In this document: positions 16,824 through 25,386 of the stretch, piece by piece
Numbering within the stretch: the first letter of the stretch is position 1
Layout: each line of letters begins with the position of its first letter
DNA from: Methylotenera_A sp046598525
GTDB taxonomy: Bacteria; Pseudomonadota; Gammaproteobacteria; Burkholderiales; Methylophilaceae
Direction of reading: 5' to 3'
NCBI GenBank assembly: GCA_046598525.1
Contig: JBKJIJ010000017.1
Span: 1-48,937 of the forward strand
DNA: 48,937 bases
Made by a program: the position numbers and the translations under genes
Notes under the pieces: model-generated
Database searches by the model: none
Told to the model about the DNA's origin: nothing
The model's input: only the letters and a program-made list of their open reading frames with translations

Positions 16824-17597
16824 TTAATAATGATTTCTTAATGCTCTGATCGCCGTAAAAACAGCTAATTCATGATTGTTTTTGGCTTGCGAATTTAGCC
16901 AAATTTCACTTTGGTCACAGCGAAAAAATGGATTCGTCGCCAATTCTAGTCCAATTGTGCTTGGTAAAGTAGGTAAATGTTGCTGACGCAATTGCTGTAC
17001 TTGCAATTGCCGATTAATCAATGCCGCATTGTTGGGCTCTAAAGTGAGCGCAAAAGCGATATTTTTGGCGGTATATTCATGCGTGCAAAATACGTTTGTA
17101 GCGGCATTTAATTGCTTTAAACGATTAAGTGAGTGCAGCATTTGCGCTGGTGTGCCTTCAAATAAACGCCCGCAACCCGCACTAAATAAGGTATCGCCAC
17201 AAAATAAATAATCATCATTATAAAAAGCAATATGACCAAGCGTATGCCCTGGTAGCCACATGACGCGCAGGTCTAAATCGATTTCGGGCAAATTAACCAC
17301 CGCATTTTCAGCCACGGCAGTATGCTCAAACGTAAAAACTTCGTATTGCGGTGCATAAACCGGCACATTGTTATGATTAAGTAGGCTATGTTCAAGTAGC
17401 TGATGCACGCCGCCAATATGGTCAGCATGGTGATGCGTGACTAATATGGCGCTTAGTTTTAAGCTGTGTTTTTGTAAAAAATCAATAACAGGTAAGGCAT
17501 CTCCTGGGTCAATCACGATTGCATGGGTTTCATTGTACAAAAGCCATATATAATTATCGTCGAAGACAGGGATAGGGGTGATTTTTAGCGCGTTCAT
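16824..17597 (-). CDS. gloB: Hydroxyacylglutathione hydrolase (glyoxalase II)
   Basis: This binuclear-metal hydrolase splits S-lactoylglutathione to lactate and glutathione in methylglyoxal removal. It has 257 residues, normal for GloB. The metallo-beta-lactamase signature THHHADH is at 54-60. Further metal ligands are in LPGHTLGH (about 113-120), CGDTLFSAGCGRLFEGT and the CTHEY loop. The C-terminal HAGH_C domain ends with FTAIRALRN. The FDDNYIWLL start is typical. It is the divergent neighbour of the methyltransferase gene across 100 bp, the arrangement usual in gammaproteobacteria and betaproteobacteria. Confidence 0.95.
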   Translation of the reverse strand: MNALKITPIPVFDDNYIWLLYNETHAIVIDPGDALPVIDFLQKHSLKLSAILVTHHHADHIGGVHQLLEHSLLNHNNVPVYAPQYEVFTFEHTAVAENAVVNLPEIDLDLRVMWLPGHTLGHIAFYNDDYLFCGDTLFSAGCGRLFEGTPAQMLHSLNRLKQLNAATNVFCTHEYTAKNIAFALTLEPNNAALINRQLQVQQLRQQHLPTLPSTIGLELATNPFFRCDQSEIWLNSQAKNNHELAVFTAIRALRNHY

Positions 17598-17697
17598 GTT
17601 GGTAATGATGCCATTAAAATGGATTCTTTATGCTTGATTTAGCAATCTATTTTGTCCACGCACGATTTTGTCACAAATTTAGTGTAACAATATTAGT

Positions 17698-18423
17698 ATG
17701 CAATTGGCGCAACAAAATACATGGTTAAGCACAACTCTGGGGCAATATTTGCTGCAGCGTGAGCAGCAAATGTTTGATGCGACAGTGGGTAATATTTTTG
17801 GCTTTAACGCGGTGCAATTGGGTTTGCCGCAAATGGATAGCCTGAGAAATTCACGCATTCCGCATATTTTGCACGTGGGAAATAATGCTGGAGAGGTGTT
17901 GTGCGAAAGCGATTATTTGCCTTTTAGCGAAAATTGTATCGATTTAATTTGTCTGCCGCATGTGTTGGAATTTAGTGAAAACCCGCATCAAACCTTGCGC
18001 GAGGCAGAACGTATTTTAGTGCCAGAAGGGTATTTAATTTTAACGGGATTCAACCCGATTAGCGCTTGGGGCGTTAAACAAGTGCTTAGCCAAGATAAAA
18101 GTTACCCTTGGAACGGGCATTTTTTTATGCTGTCGCGCATTAAAGATTGGTTAGCGTTATTAGGCTTGGAATATGTCAGTGGGCAAATGCATTGTTATGA
18201 ACCGCCCATTAATAATCAGCAATGGTTAAATCGCTTTACCGTGATGGATAAGCTAGGTGGCCGTTGGTGGCCGATGATGGGCGGCGTATATTTTATTGTC
18301 GCCAAAAAACGTGTGGTGAATATGCATCTTTTAAAACCTAATTGGAAGAAAAATTCGTTAAAATCACGCTTGGTAGTCACTAATCCACAAAGAACCAAGC
18401 CACATCAGCAACAAAAAAAGTAA
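17698..18423 (+). CDS. SAM-dependent methyltransferase, class I (methyltransferase-11 type)
   Basis: This 241-residue protein resembles the conserved methyltransferase found between gloB and rnhA in many proteobacteria. The SAM region is recognisable by ESDYLPFSENCIDLICLPHV-L-E-F (acidic loop and post-I motifs) and AERILVPEGYLILTGFNP (motif III). The glycine-rich motif I is degenerate (LHVGNNAGE instead of the usual D-x-G-x-G-x-G). The C-terminus is Lys/Arg/Gln-rich. The substrate is unknown. It reads in the same direction as rnhA, 34 bp upstream of it, so the two may be co-transcribed with dnaQ. Confidence 0.8.
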   Translation: MQLAQQNTWLSTTLGQYLLQREQQMFDATVGNIFGFNAVQLGLPQMDSLRNSRIPHILHVGNNAGEVLCESDYLPFSENCIDLICLPHVLEFSENPHQTLREAERILVPEGYLILTGFNPISAWGVKQVLSQDKSYPWNGHFFMLSRIKDWLALLGLEYVSGQMHCYEPPINNQQWLNRFTVMDKLGGRWWPMMGGVYFIVAKKRVVNMHLLKPNWKKNSLKSRLVVTNPQRTKPHQQQKK

Positions 18424-18457
18424 TCAATTAAAAATAGAAAAGAAATAGTTAGTATTC

Positions 18458-18895
18458 ATGTCAAATATAGTCGAAATATACGCAGATGGCGCCTGTAAAG
18501 GTAACCCTGGCCCAGGTGGTTGGGGCGCATGGTTAAGCTGCGAAGGAAAAGAAAAAACCTTAAGCGGTGGCGAAGCATTAACGACCAATAATCGCATGGA
18601 AATGACCGCGGTGATTCGTGCACTTGAGGCGTTGAAAAAGCCCAGCACGGTCAAAATTTACACCGATTCATCATATGTACAAAAAGGTATATCAGAATGG
18701 ATTATTGGCTGGAAAGCACGCAACTGGCGCACTGCCGATAAAAAACCGGTTAAAAATGAAGATTTGTGGAAAACGCTAGATAGCTTAGCAAAACAACATC
18801 AAATTGAGTGGATTTGGGTAAAAGGGCATGCTGGTAATGTGGGTAATGAGCGTGCTGACGCGCTTGCCAATGAAGGCGTTGCCGCGTTTTTATAA
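18458..18895 (+). CDS. rnhA: Ribonuclease HI
   Basis: This enzyme removes the RNA strand of RNA-DNA hybrids, including Okazaki primers and R-loops. Its 145 residues carry the complete catalytic set at the same numbers as the E. coli enzyme: Asp10 (YADGACKGNPGPGGWG), Glu48 (NNRMEMTA), Asp70 (YTDSSYV), His124 (KGHAGN) and Asp134 (NERADALA). The basic handle region (WIIGWKARNWRTADKKPVKN) is present. It is followed 19 bp later by dnaQ, the standard order. Confidence 0.97.
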   Translation: MSNIVEIYADGACKGNPGPGGWGAWLSCEGKEKTLSGGEALTTNNRMEMTAVIRALEALKKPSTVKIYTDSSYVQKGISEWIIGWKARNWRTADKKPVKNEDLWKTLDSLAKQHQIEWIWVKGHAGNVGNERADALANEGVAAFL

Positions 18896-18914
18896 TGAAC
18901 AGAGTGATGTAGTT

Positions 18915-19595
18915 ATGCGCCAAATATTTTTAGATACTGAAACCACAGGGCTTTACCACGCGCAAGGGCATCGTATTATTGAGATTGCGGCGGTTGAGAT
19001 GATTAATCGCCGTCCTACAAACAATCACTTCCATGTGTACTTAAATCCGCAGCGCGAAATTGATCCTGCCGCACAAGAAGTGCATGGCATTTCACTGGAG
19101 TTTTTACAAGACAAGCCATTATTTAAGGCTGTTGCGCAAGATATGATTGCGTTTATTAGCGGTGCAGAATTGATCATTCATAATGCGCCATTTGATTTGG
19201 GCTTTTTAAACAGTGAGCTTGGCAATATTGGGCTACAGCCAGTCGAAACCTTTTGCGATAAAATAACCGATACACTTAGAATGGCAAAAGATTCGCGGCC
19301 TGGACAGCGCAATAACTTAGACGCGCTATGCCGTCACTTTGGCATTGATAATGCTAGGCGAGTTTTGCACGGCGCTTTGCTAGATGCCGAGTTGCTGGCA
19401 GAAGTGTATATGGCCATGACCCGCGGACAGGATAGCTTGATGATGGATTTAGGCCAATCACAACCCATGATGCAAGTGCAAACTGCGCAAGGCGCTAAGG
19501 CAATTATCAACGTGTTAAAAGCAGATGAATCAGAACTAGCAGCGCATCAAGAATACTTAAAAAGCTTGGTTAAATCGGGCGCCAAACAATGGTAG
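18915..19595 (+). CDS. dnaQ: DNA polymerase III epsilon subunit (3'-5' proofreading exonuclease)
   Basis: This is the proofreading subunit of the replicative polymerase. I place the start at the ATG at 18915, because MRQIFLDTETTGL is the family N-terminus; a longer frame from 18828 would overlap rnhA without homology. That gives 226 residues. The DEDDh exonuclease motifs are Asp7 and Glu9 in FLDTETTGL, the Asp in NAPFDLGFLNSEL, and the His and Asp in HGALLDAELLAEVY. The C-terminal part (about 180-226) should hold the alpha-subunit-binding segment. It is downstream of rnhA by 19 bp. Confidence 0.95.
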   Translation: MRQIFLDTETTGLYHAQGHRIIEIAAVEMINRRPTNNHFHVYLNPQREIDPAAQEVHGISLEFLQDKPLFKAVAQDMIAFISGAELIIHNAPFDLGFLNSELGNIGLQPVETFCDKITDTLRMAKDSRPGQRNNLDALCRHFGIDNARRVLHGALLDAELLAEVYMAMTRGQDSLMMDLGQSQPMMQVQTAQGAKAIINVLKADESELAAHQEYLKSLVKSGAKQW

Positions 19596-19660
19596 TGCTG
19601 GCAAGTAATTAGTAGTAATTAATGAAAAAATAACAGAATTTTAATATAGGTTTTAATCAC

Positions 19661-20743
19661 ATGAAAAATTGCATCATTGTTACAGGCGGCGCCGGTTTTA
19701 TTGGCAGTAATTTCGTTTTAAATTGGGTAAAAGGCGGCTTTGGCGAATGCGTCACTTTAGACAAGCTAACCTATGCTGGTAATTTAGCCAATTTGGCTGA
19801 TATTCAAGAATATTCAGAGCACATATTTGTGCATGGCGATATTGGCGATAGAACTGTTGTTGATGCCTTGCTTAAACAATATCAACCGCGCGCCATTGTC
19901 AACTTTGCGGCAGAAAGTCATGTAGATCGCTCAATCCATGCGCCAGGTGAGTTTATTCAAACCAATATTGTGGGCACGTTTAACTTGCTAGAAGCGGCGC
20001 GCGCTTATTGGAATGATTTGCACGAAAATGATAAAGCACATTTCAGATTTTTACACGTTTCAACCGATGAAGTTTATGGCTCACTAAGCGCCACCGATCC
20101 TGCGTTTAAAGAAACCAACCCATATGAGCCTAATAGCCCATACTCTGCATCTAAAGCGGCTTCTGATCATTTAGTGCGCGCGTATCATCACACTTATGGC
20201 ATGCCAATGTTGACCACAAATTGTTCTAATAATTATGGCCCATACCATTTTCCTGAGAAATTGATTCCATTAGTGATTCATCATGCCTTAAATGGCAAAC
20301 CGCTGCCAATTTACGGTAATGGCAGCAATGTGCGCGATTGGCTATATGTAGAAGACCATTGTAGCGCGATTCGCCGTGTGTTAGAGGCTGGGAAAGTGGG
20401 CGAAACTTATAATGTGGGTGGTTGGAATGAAAAAACCAACTTAGAAGTCGTGCACACTTTATGCGATATTTTGGATGAGCAAAAACCAAAAGAATCCGGT
20501 AGTTATCGTGACCAAATTACCTATGTGACCGATAGACCTGGGCATGACCAACGTTACGCCATTGATGCCAGCAAAATTGAGCGTGAGCTAGGCTGGAAAC
20601 CGGCTGAAACATTTGAAACAGGCATTAAAAAAACCGTTACATGGTACTTAACCAATCCAGAATGGGTGGAAAATGTGACCAGCGGTGAATATAAAAACTG
20701 GGTAAGCCAAAATTACAAAGAACGCGGTGAGGAATTAGCATAA
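19661..20743 (+). CDS. rfbB: dTDP-glucose 4,6-dehydratase
   Basis: This enzyme converts dTDP-glucose to dTDP-4-keto-6-deoxyglucose, the second step of dTDP-L-rhamnose synthesis. It has 360 residues, as in the family. The NAD-binding site is TGGAGFIGSNFV at the N-terminus. HVSTDEVYGSL and the catalytic Tyr-x3-Lys in YSASKAASDHL identify the extended short-chain dehydrogenase subclass, with AESHVDRSI and NNYGPYHFPEKLIPL as specific RfbB segments. It is the first gene of rfbBACD; its stop overlaps the ATG of rfbA by one base (TAATG), a sign of translational coupling. Confidence 0.96.
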   Translation: MKNCIIVTGGAGFIGSNFVLNWVKGGFGECVTLDKLTYAGNLANLADIQEYSEHIFVHGDIGDRTVVDALLKQYQPRAIVNFAAESHVDRSIHAPGEFIQTNIVGTFNLLEAARAYWNDLHENDKAHFRFLHVSTDEVYGSLSATDPAFKETNPYEPNSPYSASKAASDHLVRAYHHTYGMPMLTTNCSNNYGPYHFPEKLIPLVIHHALNGKPLPIYGNGSNVRDWLYVEDHCSAIRRVLEAGKVGETYNVGGWNEKTNLEVVHTLCDILDEQKPKESGSYRDQITYVTDRPGHDQRYAIDASKIERELGWKPAETFETGIKKTVTWYLTNPEWVENVTSGEYKNWVSQNYKERGEELA

Positions 20744-21639
20744 TGGACACTAAAAATAACACCATGAAGGGTATCATTTTAGCAGGTGGTTCGGGCACGC
20801 GCCTTTATCCAGTCACGCAGGTAGTTTCTAAACAGTTATTGCCAGTTTACGATAAGCCAATGATTTATTATCCTTTGTCTGCGCTAATGTTGGCAGGCAT
20901 CCGCGAAGTTTTGATTATTTCTACACCACAAGATACACCGCGCTTTAAAGAGTTGCTGGGCGACGGCACGCAATGGGGCATGGATATTCAGTACGCTGTG
21001 CAGCCTTCACCAGACGGTTTGGCACAAGCGTTTATTATTGGTGAAGAATTTATTGGTAAAGACCCTTGCGCTTTGGTGCTTGGCGACAATATTTTTTACG
21101 GACATGAGCTGGCATTAATGGCACAAAATGCCGCCAAGCGCACCAAAGGTGCTACCGTATTTGCCTATCCTGTGCATGATCCTGAGCGTTACGGCGTGGT
21201 GGAATTTGATGCCGCTGGCAAAGCCATTAGTTTAGAAGAAAAACCTGAACAGCCAAAATCGCGTTATGCGGTAACTGGTTTGTATTTTTACGATAATCGC
21301 GTAGTAGAAATCGCTAAAAACATGAAGCCATCAGCGCGCGGTGAGTTAGAAATTACCGATGTGAATCGCCAGTATTTGGAATGGGATGATTTGCAAGTGG
21401 AAGTGATGGGCCGTGGTATGGCGTGGCTTGATACCGGCACGCATGATTCATTAATTGAAGCGGGTACATTTATCCAAACGATTGAGAAACGCCAAGGCTT
21501 AAAAATCGCTTGTCCTGAAGAGATTGCCTATCGCATGGGATTTATTGATGCTGCACAATTAGAAGTAATGGCCAAAAAATATGCCAAAAACGGTTACGGT
21601 CAATATCTAAAACAAGTGCTTACAGAACGCGTATTTTAA
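20743..21639 (+). CDS. rfbA: Glucose-1-phosphate thymidylyltransferase
   Basis: This enzyme makes dTDP-glucose from dTTP and glucose 1-phosphate, the first step to dTDP-L-rhamnose. It has 298 residues. The nucleotidyltransferase signature is GIILAGGSGTRLYPVT, followed by SKQLLPVYDKPMIYYPLS. The metal and sugar sites lie in LGDNIFYGH, EEKPEQPKS and WLDTGTHDSL. Met1 overlaps the rfbB stop; Met8 (20764) would also give a normal N-terminus and cannot be excluded. The stop overlaps the ATG of rfbC in the same TAATG manner. Confidence 0.96.
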   Translation: MDTKNNTMKGIILAGGSGTRLYPVTQVVSKQLLPVYDKPMIYYPLSALMLAGIREVLIISTPQDTPRFKELLGDGTQWGMDIQYAVQPSPDGLAQAFIIGEEFIGKDPCALVLGDNIFYGHELALMAQNAAKRTKGATVFAYPVHDPERYGVVEFDAAGKAISLEEKPEQPKSRYAVTGLYFYDNRVVEIAKNMKPSARGELEITDVNRQYLEWDDLQVEVMGRGMAWLDTGTHDSLIEAGTFIQTIEKRQGLKIACPEEIAYRMGFIDAAQLEVMAKKYAKNGYGQYLKQVLTERVF

Positions 21640-22184
21640 TGAATATAATTAAAACTAGCATTGCCGATGTGATTATTTTTGAGCCAAAAGTTTTTGGCGA
21701 CGATAGGGGCTTTTTTTACGAAAGTTTCAACGCTAATGTGTTTGAGCAAGCTACAGGCTTAAATCCACAATTTTTGCAAGATAATCACTCTAAATCCGCC
21801 AAGAATGTGCTGCGTGGTTTGCATTATCAAATTGAACAAGCACAAGGAAAATTGGTGCGCGTAACGCAAGGCGAGGTGTTTGATGTGGCGGTAGATTTAC
21901 GCATATCGTCACCGACTTTTGGCAGATGGGAATCTACCATTTTATCGGGCGAAAATAAGCGTCAAATGTGGGTTCCGCCTGGCTTTGCGCATGGTTTCTT
22001 GGTGTTATCAGATACAGCTGAGTTTTTATATAAAACAACCGATTTTTACGCACCACAGCATGAATGTTGCCTAAAATGGGACGACCCAACTGTAGCGATT
22101 AAATGGCCAACAAGTGCTAGCCCATTGTTATCGGCTAAAGATAGCTTTGGTTTAAGCTTGCAAGACGCAAAAAAGTTTGCCTAA
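21639..22184 (+). CDS. rfbC: dTDP-4-dehydrorhamnose 3,5-epimerase
   Basis: This enzyme epimerises C3 and C5 of dTDP-4-keto-6-deoxyglucose. It has 181 residues, with the cupin core. Conserved parts are FGDDRGFFYESFN, the catalytic-His stretch NVLRGLHYQ, KLVRVTQGEVFDVAVDLR and PPGFAHGFLVLSD. The tail LKWDDPTVAIKWP is the family C-terminus. Third gene of the rhamnose operon, coupled to rfbA by a one-base overlap. Confidence 0.95.
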   Translation: MNIIKTSIADVIIFEPKVFGDDRGFFYESFNANVFEQATGLNPQFLQDNHSKSAKNVLRGLHYQIEQAQGKLVRVTQGEVFDVAVDLRISSPTFGRWESTILSGENKRQMWVPPGFAHGFLVLSDTAEFLYKTTDFYAPQHECCLKWDDPTVAIKWPTSASPLLSAKDSFGLSLQDAKKFA

Positions 22185-22213
22185 ACCCCCCTTAATTCAA
22201 CGCGATTATTCAA

Positions 22214-23110
22214 TTGAAAAAAATTCTACTTACCGGTGTTAATGGCCAAGTTGGTCATGCGCTGCAAAAAAAACTGTCAAATCATCAAGTGTTTGCTTTA
22301 AATCGCGATCAGTTAGATTTAAGCGACAAAGACGCCATTCGCCGCGTTGTGCAAACTATTCAGCCCGATTTAATTATTAATCCAGCCGCCTACACAGCGG
22401 TTGATAGAGCCGAATCAGAGCCTGATTTGGCCTATGCGATTAATGCCATTGCGCTACAAGTTTTGGCGGAAGAAGCCGCTAAGCTTAATGCGGCGCTGAT
22501 TCATTTTTCAACCGATTATGTTTATGACGGTTCAAAAATTGAGAATTATGTTGAAACAGATCCTATGAATCCGTTAAGTGTTTATGGCAAAAGCAAGCTG
22601 GCAGGTGAGCTTGCCATTAATGCGGTAGGTTTGCCGCATTTGATTTTGCGCACCAGTTGGGTATATGGCGCTTACGGTAAAAACTTTTTAAAAACCATTA
22701 TTCGCTTAGCCAGTGAGCGTGAAAGTTTGCGTATTGTCGCCGATCAATTTGGCGCGCCAACCAGTTCTGAGAGTATTGCCGATGCCGTTACTGAGCTATT
22801 GAATAGTTGGCAGCCGCTTGAAGCAAATCAAACAGGAATTTACCATTTTACTAATCAAGGTAAAACTTCTTGGCATGGATTTAGTAGTGAAATTGTGAAT
22901 GAATACAATCGCTTAGCTGCAAGTAAAAGCTTGCAAATGCTTAAAGCAAATGTGGAAAATATTGATCCAATTACAACAGCCGATTATCCAACACCTGCGG
23001 CGCGACCGGCTAATTCAACCTTAAGCAATCAAAAACTTAAGCAAGTATTTAATGTGTCGCTACCCAGTTGGGAGCAAGGCTTACAGCAGGTAATGCAGTC
23101 GCTTGTATAA
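22214..23110 (+). CDS. rfbD: dTDP-4-dehydrorhamnose reductase
   Basis: This NAD(P)H-dependent enzyme makes dTDP-L-rhamnose in the last step. It has 298 residues. LLTGVNGQVGHAL is the nucleotide site, NPAAYTAVDRAE and STDYVYDG follow, and the catalytic Tyr and Lys are in YGKSKLAGE. WVYGAYGKNFLKT and ADQFGAPTSSE are also diagnostic. The start is TTG at 22214: an in-frame stop lies at 22193-22195 and no ATG or GTG occurs between it and the conserved N-terminus. No clear ribosome binding site precedes it, so translation is probably weak or coupled. Last gene of the operon; queD converges on it. Confidence 0.94.
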   Translation: MKKILLTGVNGQVGHALQKKLSNHQVFALNRDQLDLSDKDAIRRVVQTIQPDLIINPAAYTAVDRAESEPDLAYAINAIALQVLAEEAAKLNAALIHFSTDYVYDGSKIENYVETDPMNPLSVYGKSKLAGELAINAVGLPHLILRTSWVYGAYGKNFLKTIIRLASERESLRIVADQFGAPTSSESIADAVTELLNSWQPLEANQTGIYHFTNQGKTSWHGFSSEIVNEYNRLAASKSLQMLKANVENIDPITTADYPTPAARPANSTLSNQKLKQVFNVSLPSWEQGLQQVMQSLV

Positions 23111-23133
23111 GGCGTTAAAGCAACATTAAAAGC

Positions 23134-23574
23134 TTAGCCTAATGCATCTGCCCAGCTATTAGGCGTTTCATATAGCCTAACGCGCTCTAATTTAAGATGG
23201 TTGCCGTAAGTATCTTTGTACTGATGACTTAATATGTTGAATGCTTCAGCCGCCATATTTTCGGCGGTTGGCACGGTAGGAAACACCACTGTTTTGTGAT
23301 CTGGCAAGGTGTTTAAAAAATTAAGCACATCTTTATCATCTTTAAACACTAAAAAAGCGTGATCCCAAACATCAACCACGCTTTCCCTTGCAATTCGTTT
23401 CACATCCGAAAAATCCATTACCATACCGCTTTCAGATAGATTTTCTTGCGTAATAATATCGCCTGATAAGGTGATTTCCAACGCGTAGCGGTGGCCATGC
23501 AGGTTGCGGCATTGGCTTTTGTGGCAGGGGATACGATGGCCAGCATCGAATTCTAAACGGGTAGTGATTTGCAT
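23134..23574 (-). CDS. queD: 6-carboxy-5,6,7,8-tetrahydropterin synthase (QueD / PTPS family)
   Basis: This zinc enzyme converts dihydroneopterin triphosphate to 6-carboxytetrahydropterin in the pathway to queuosine. It has 146 residues. EFDAGHR, CRNLHGHRYALE (active Cys with the zinc-binding His pair) and MDFSDVKR are PTPS family motifs. WDHAFLV and PTAENMA (zinc/pterin Glu) complete the site. It lies 33 bp downstream of the EAL gene in the same direction and may be co-transcribed, but a functional tie to cyclic-di-GMP is not expected. Confidence 0.9.
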   Translation of the reverse strand: MQITTRLEFDAGHRIPCHKSQCRNLHGHRYALEITLSGDIITQENLSESGMVMDFSDVKRIARESVVDVWDHAFLVFKDDKDVLNFLNTLPDHKTVVFPTVPTAENMAAEAFNILSHQYKDTYGNHLKLERVRLYETPNSWADALG

Positions 23575-23607
23575 GGCAATATTATAGCATTAGCCAATAG
23601 TGCAACA

Positions 23608-25353
23608 TTAAGAAGATGTGTGCTGCTTTGTCCAAATTACAAACTCATCAAACGGCATAGGTTTTGCAAAATAATAACCTTGGCATTTGTGGATTTTCAT
23701 TTGCTTAATTAAATCCAAACAATCTTTATCTTCAACACCTTCTGCCAGCACTTCCTTACCTAAACTGTTGGCTAGCATGGCAATTGATTTAACAATTTCA
23801 AAATCTTCAACTGAATATTTAATATCGCGCACAAACGTTTGATCGATTTTAATTAAATCAATCGGCATGGTGCGCAGCCGTGATAATGATGAAAATCCGG
23901 TACCAAAATCATCTAGCGCCAGCCTGAAACCACTTTCCGACAAGGAATTAATAACCGAGTTAGACGATTCGTTGTATTCTAAAATGCCATTTTCGGTAAT
24001 TTCAAGCACGATGTCTTGCGGTTTAATTTTCCACAGCGCAATGGCTTGTAACAGCAAATGCGGCAATTCAACATCGTATAAATCTTCTGCGCGTAGGTTA
24101 ATGGTTAAGTAAATGGGCAGTTTATGTTCATTGATTAACTCGCTTGCATAGCGGCAGGCCGAATTAATCAGCCAGCGTGTAAACAATTTACCTTTACCCA
24201 CTTTGTTTAAAATTTCAATGGTAACGCTAGGATAAATATTATGACTAACGCCATCAGACCAGCGCAATAACAGCTCAGCGCCAGCACAGGTAGAATGTTC
24301 GATATTGACGATTGGTTGAAAAAACAAGGTCAGGCTATCCGTTGCGAAAGCTTCTAACACTTTGTTTTCAATATCATTTTGATGTTGAAGCTCTTGCTTG
24401 ATTTCATCGGAATACATCACAAAATATTGCTGCTTTGCAATCGCGCTTTCTAGTGCTGATTTGGAATTCGTATAAACATCATTAAAATTAGTTTGCGTAA
24501 CGCCCATATGCGCGCCACCACAAAATGGAGTAACCAATACTGAAACGTCTTTTAAAATGAGCATTTCTTCAAAAGCACGGCCTAATTTAGCGGCCAGTAA
24601 ATTAAGCTGTAGCGCACTATCAATATACGGAATCAATAAATCAAATTGAAGGTTGCCGCTGTGAAATAAAACATGCTTAGGCGAAATATTTTGTTTCAGT
24701 ATTGAGGTGATCTTTTGGCTTAAGCGGGCAGTGACCACATGAGAAAATACAGGGCTATTTTTTGCAATCATAAATTGCATGGAAAAAATGGCAACTATCT
24801 GATTTTTAAATGATTTTTTAATATTATTTTCTAAATAATGGAATATTTGACTCACATTAGGCAGTTGGGTATTGCTATCAAAATTAAGTGCGTAATCCAA
24901 TTGCTGTTGCTGAAGTTGATGGCTAGTTTCTGCCATTAAATGAAACAAAAACAAATGCAATTTAGGCGTGTTCGCATTGCTTAACAACGATTTAGACTCT
25001 AAACAACTGATTAAATTTAAAATAATTTGTATGTTGGCACTGTGTTGCACAGCACTTAGCCATACAAAAATCAGCTGATTAATATAAGCAGTAAACACGC
25101 TTAAATTTTGCTTGCTTGGGCAAGCTAACAATGTGTTTTTGATTGAGGCTAATAGTGGATTGCTATCAATTTGATGCGAATTTACTACGATTTTTAGCTG
25201 TTTTTCATCAATTTTAAGCTGATTGAACAACACGCTTTGAATCAGCCCATAACGCACCAGCTTATCGGCTATTTCTTGTTCGCTATAGCTAATTTCAACC
25301 TCAAACCCAGCGGCTTCTGCTTCAGATATCGTTTGGTGTGTGGGGATATTCAT
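23608..25353 (-). CDS. EAL-domain cyclic-di-GMP phosphodiesterase with degenerate GGDEF domain
   Basis: This 581-residue protein has no membrane span. A GGDEF-type domain (about 155-310) keeps the fold start (NFDSNTQLPN), but its active loop reads SGNLQF at about 229-234 instead of GGDEF, so it cannot make cyclic-di-GMP and may bind nucleotide instead. The EAL domain (about 335-575) looks active: E-x-L-x-R is present in AELLLRW, and LTINLRAEDL, LEITENGI, ALDDFGTGFSSLSRL, LIKIDQTFV, AEGVE and QGYYFAKPM are all there. The first 150 residues show no known domain. It follows the HD-GYP gene after a 33-bp gap, probably as one operon, so two proteins of cyclic-di-GMP breakdown families are linked. 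Confidence 0.9.
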   Translation of the reverse strand: MNIPTHQTISEAEAAGFEVEISYSEQEIADKLVRYGLIQSVLFNQLKIDEKQLKIVVNSHQIDSNPLLASIKNTLLACPSKQNLSVFTAYINQLIFVWLSAVQHSANIQIILNLISCLESKSLLSNANTPKLHLFLFHLMAETSHQLQQQQLDYALNFDSNTQLPNVSQIFHYLENNIKKSFKNQIVAIFSMQFMIAKNSPVFSHVVTARLSQKITSILKQNISPKHVLFHSGNLQFDLLIPYIDSALQLNLLAAKLGRAFEEMLILKDVSVLVTPFCGGAHMGVTQTNFNDVYTNSKSALESAIAKQQYFVMYSDEIKQELQHQNDIENKVLEAFATDSLTLFFQPIVNIEHSTCAGAELLLRWSDGVSHNIYPSVTIEILNKVGKGKLFTRWLINSACRYASELINEHKLPIYLTINLRAEDLYDVELPHLLLQAIALWKIKPQDIVLEITENGILEYNESSNSVINSLSESGFRLALDDFGTGFSSLSRLRTMPIDLIKIDQTFVRDIKYSVEDFEIVKSIAMLANSLGKEVLAEGVEDKDCLDLIKQMKIHKCQGYYFAKPMPFDEFVIWTKQHTSS

Positions 25354-25386
25354 TATTGGTGATCTGATTAAAACTGCACACTTATA

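Noticed and set aside
18828..18914. Longer start for dnaQ overlapping rnhA
   Set aside because: The extra 29 residues have no match to the family, whose N-terminus begins at the ATG at 18915.
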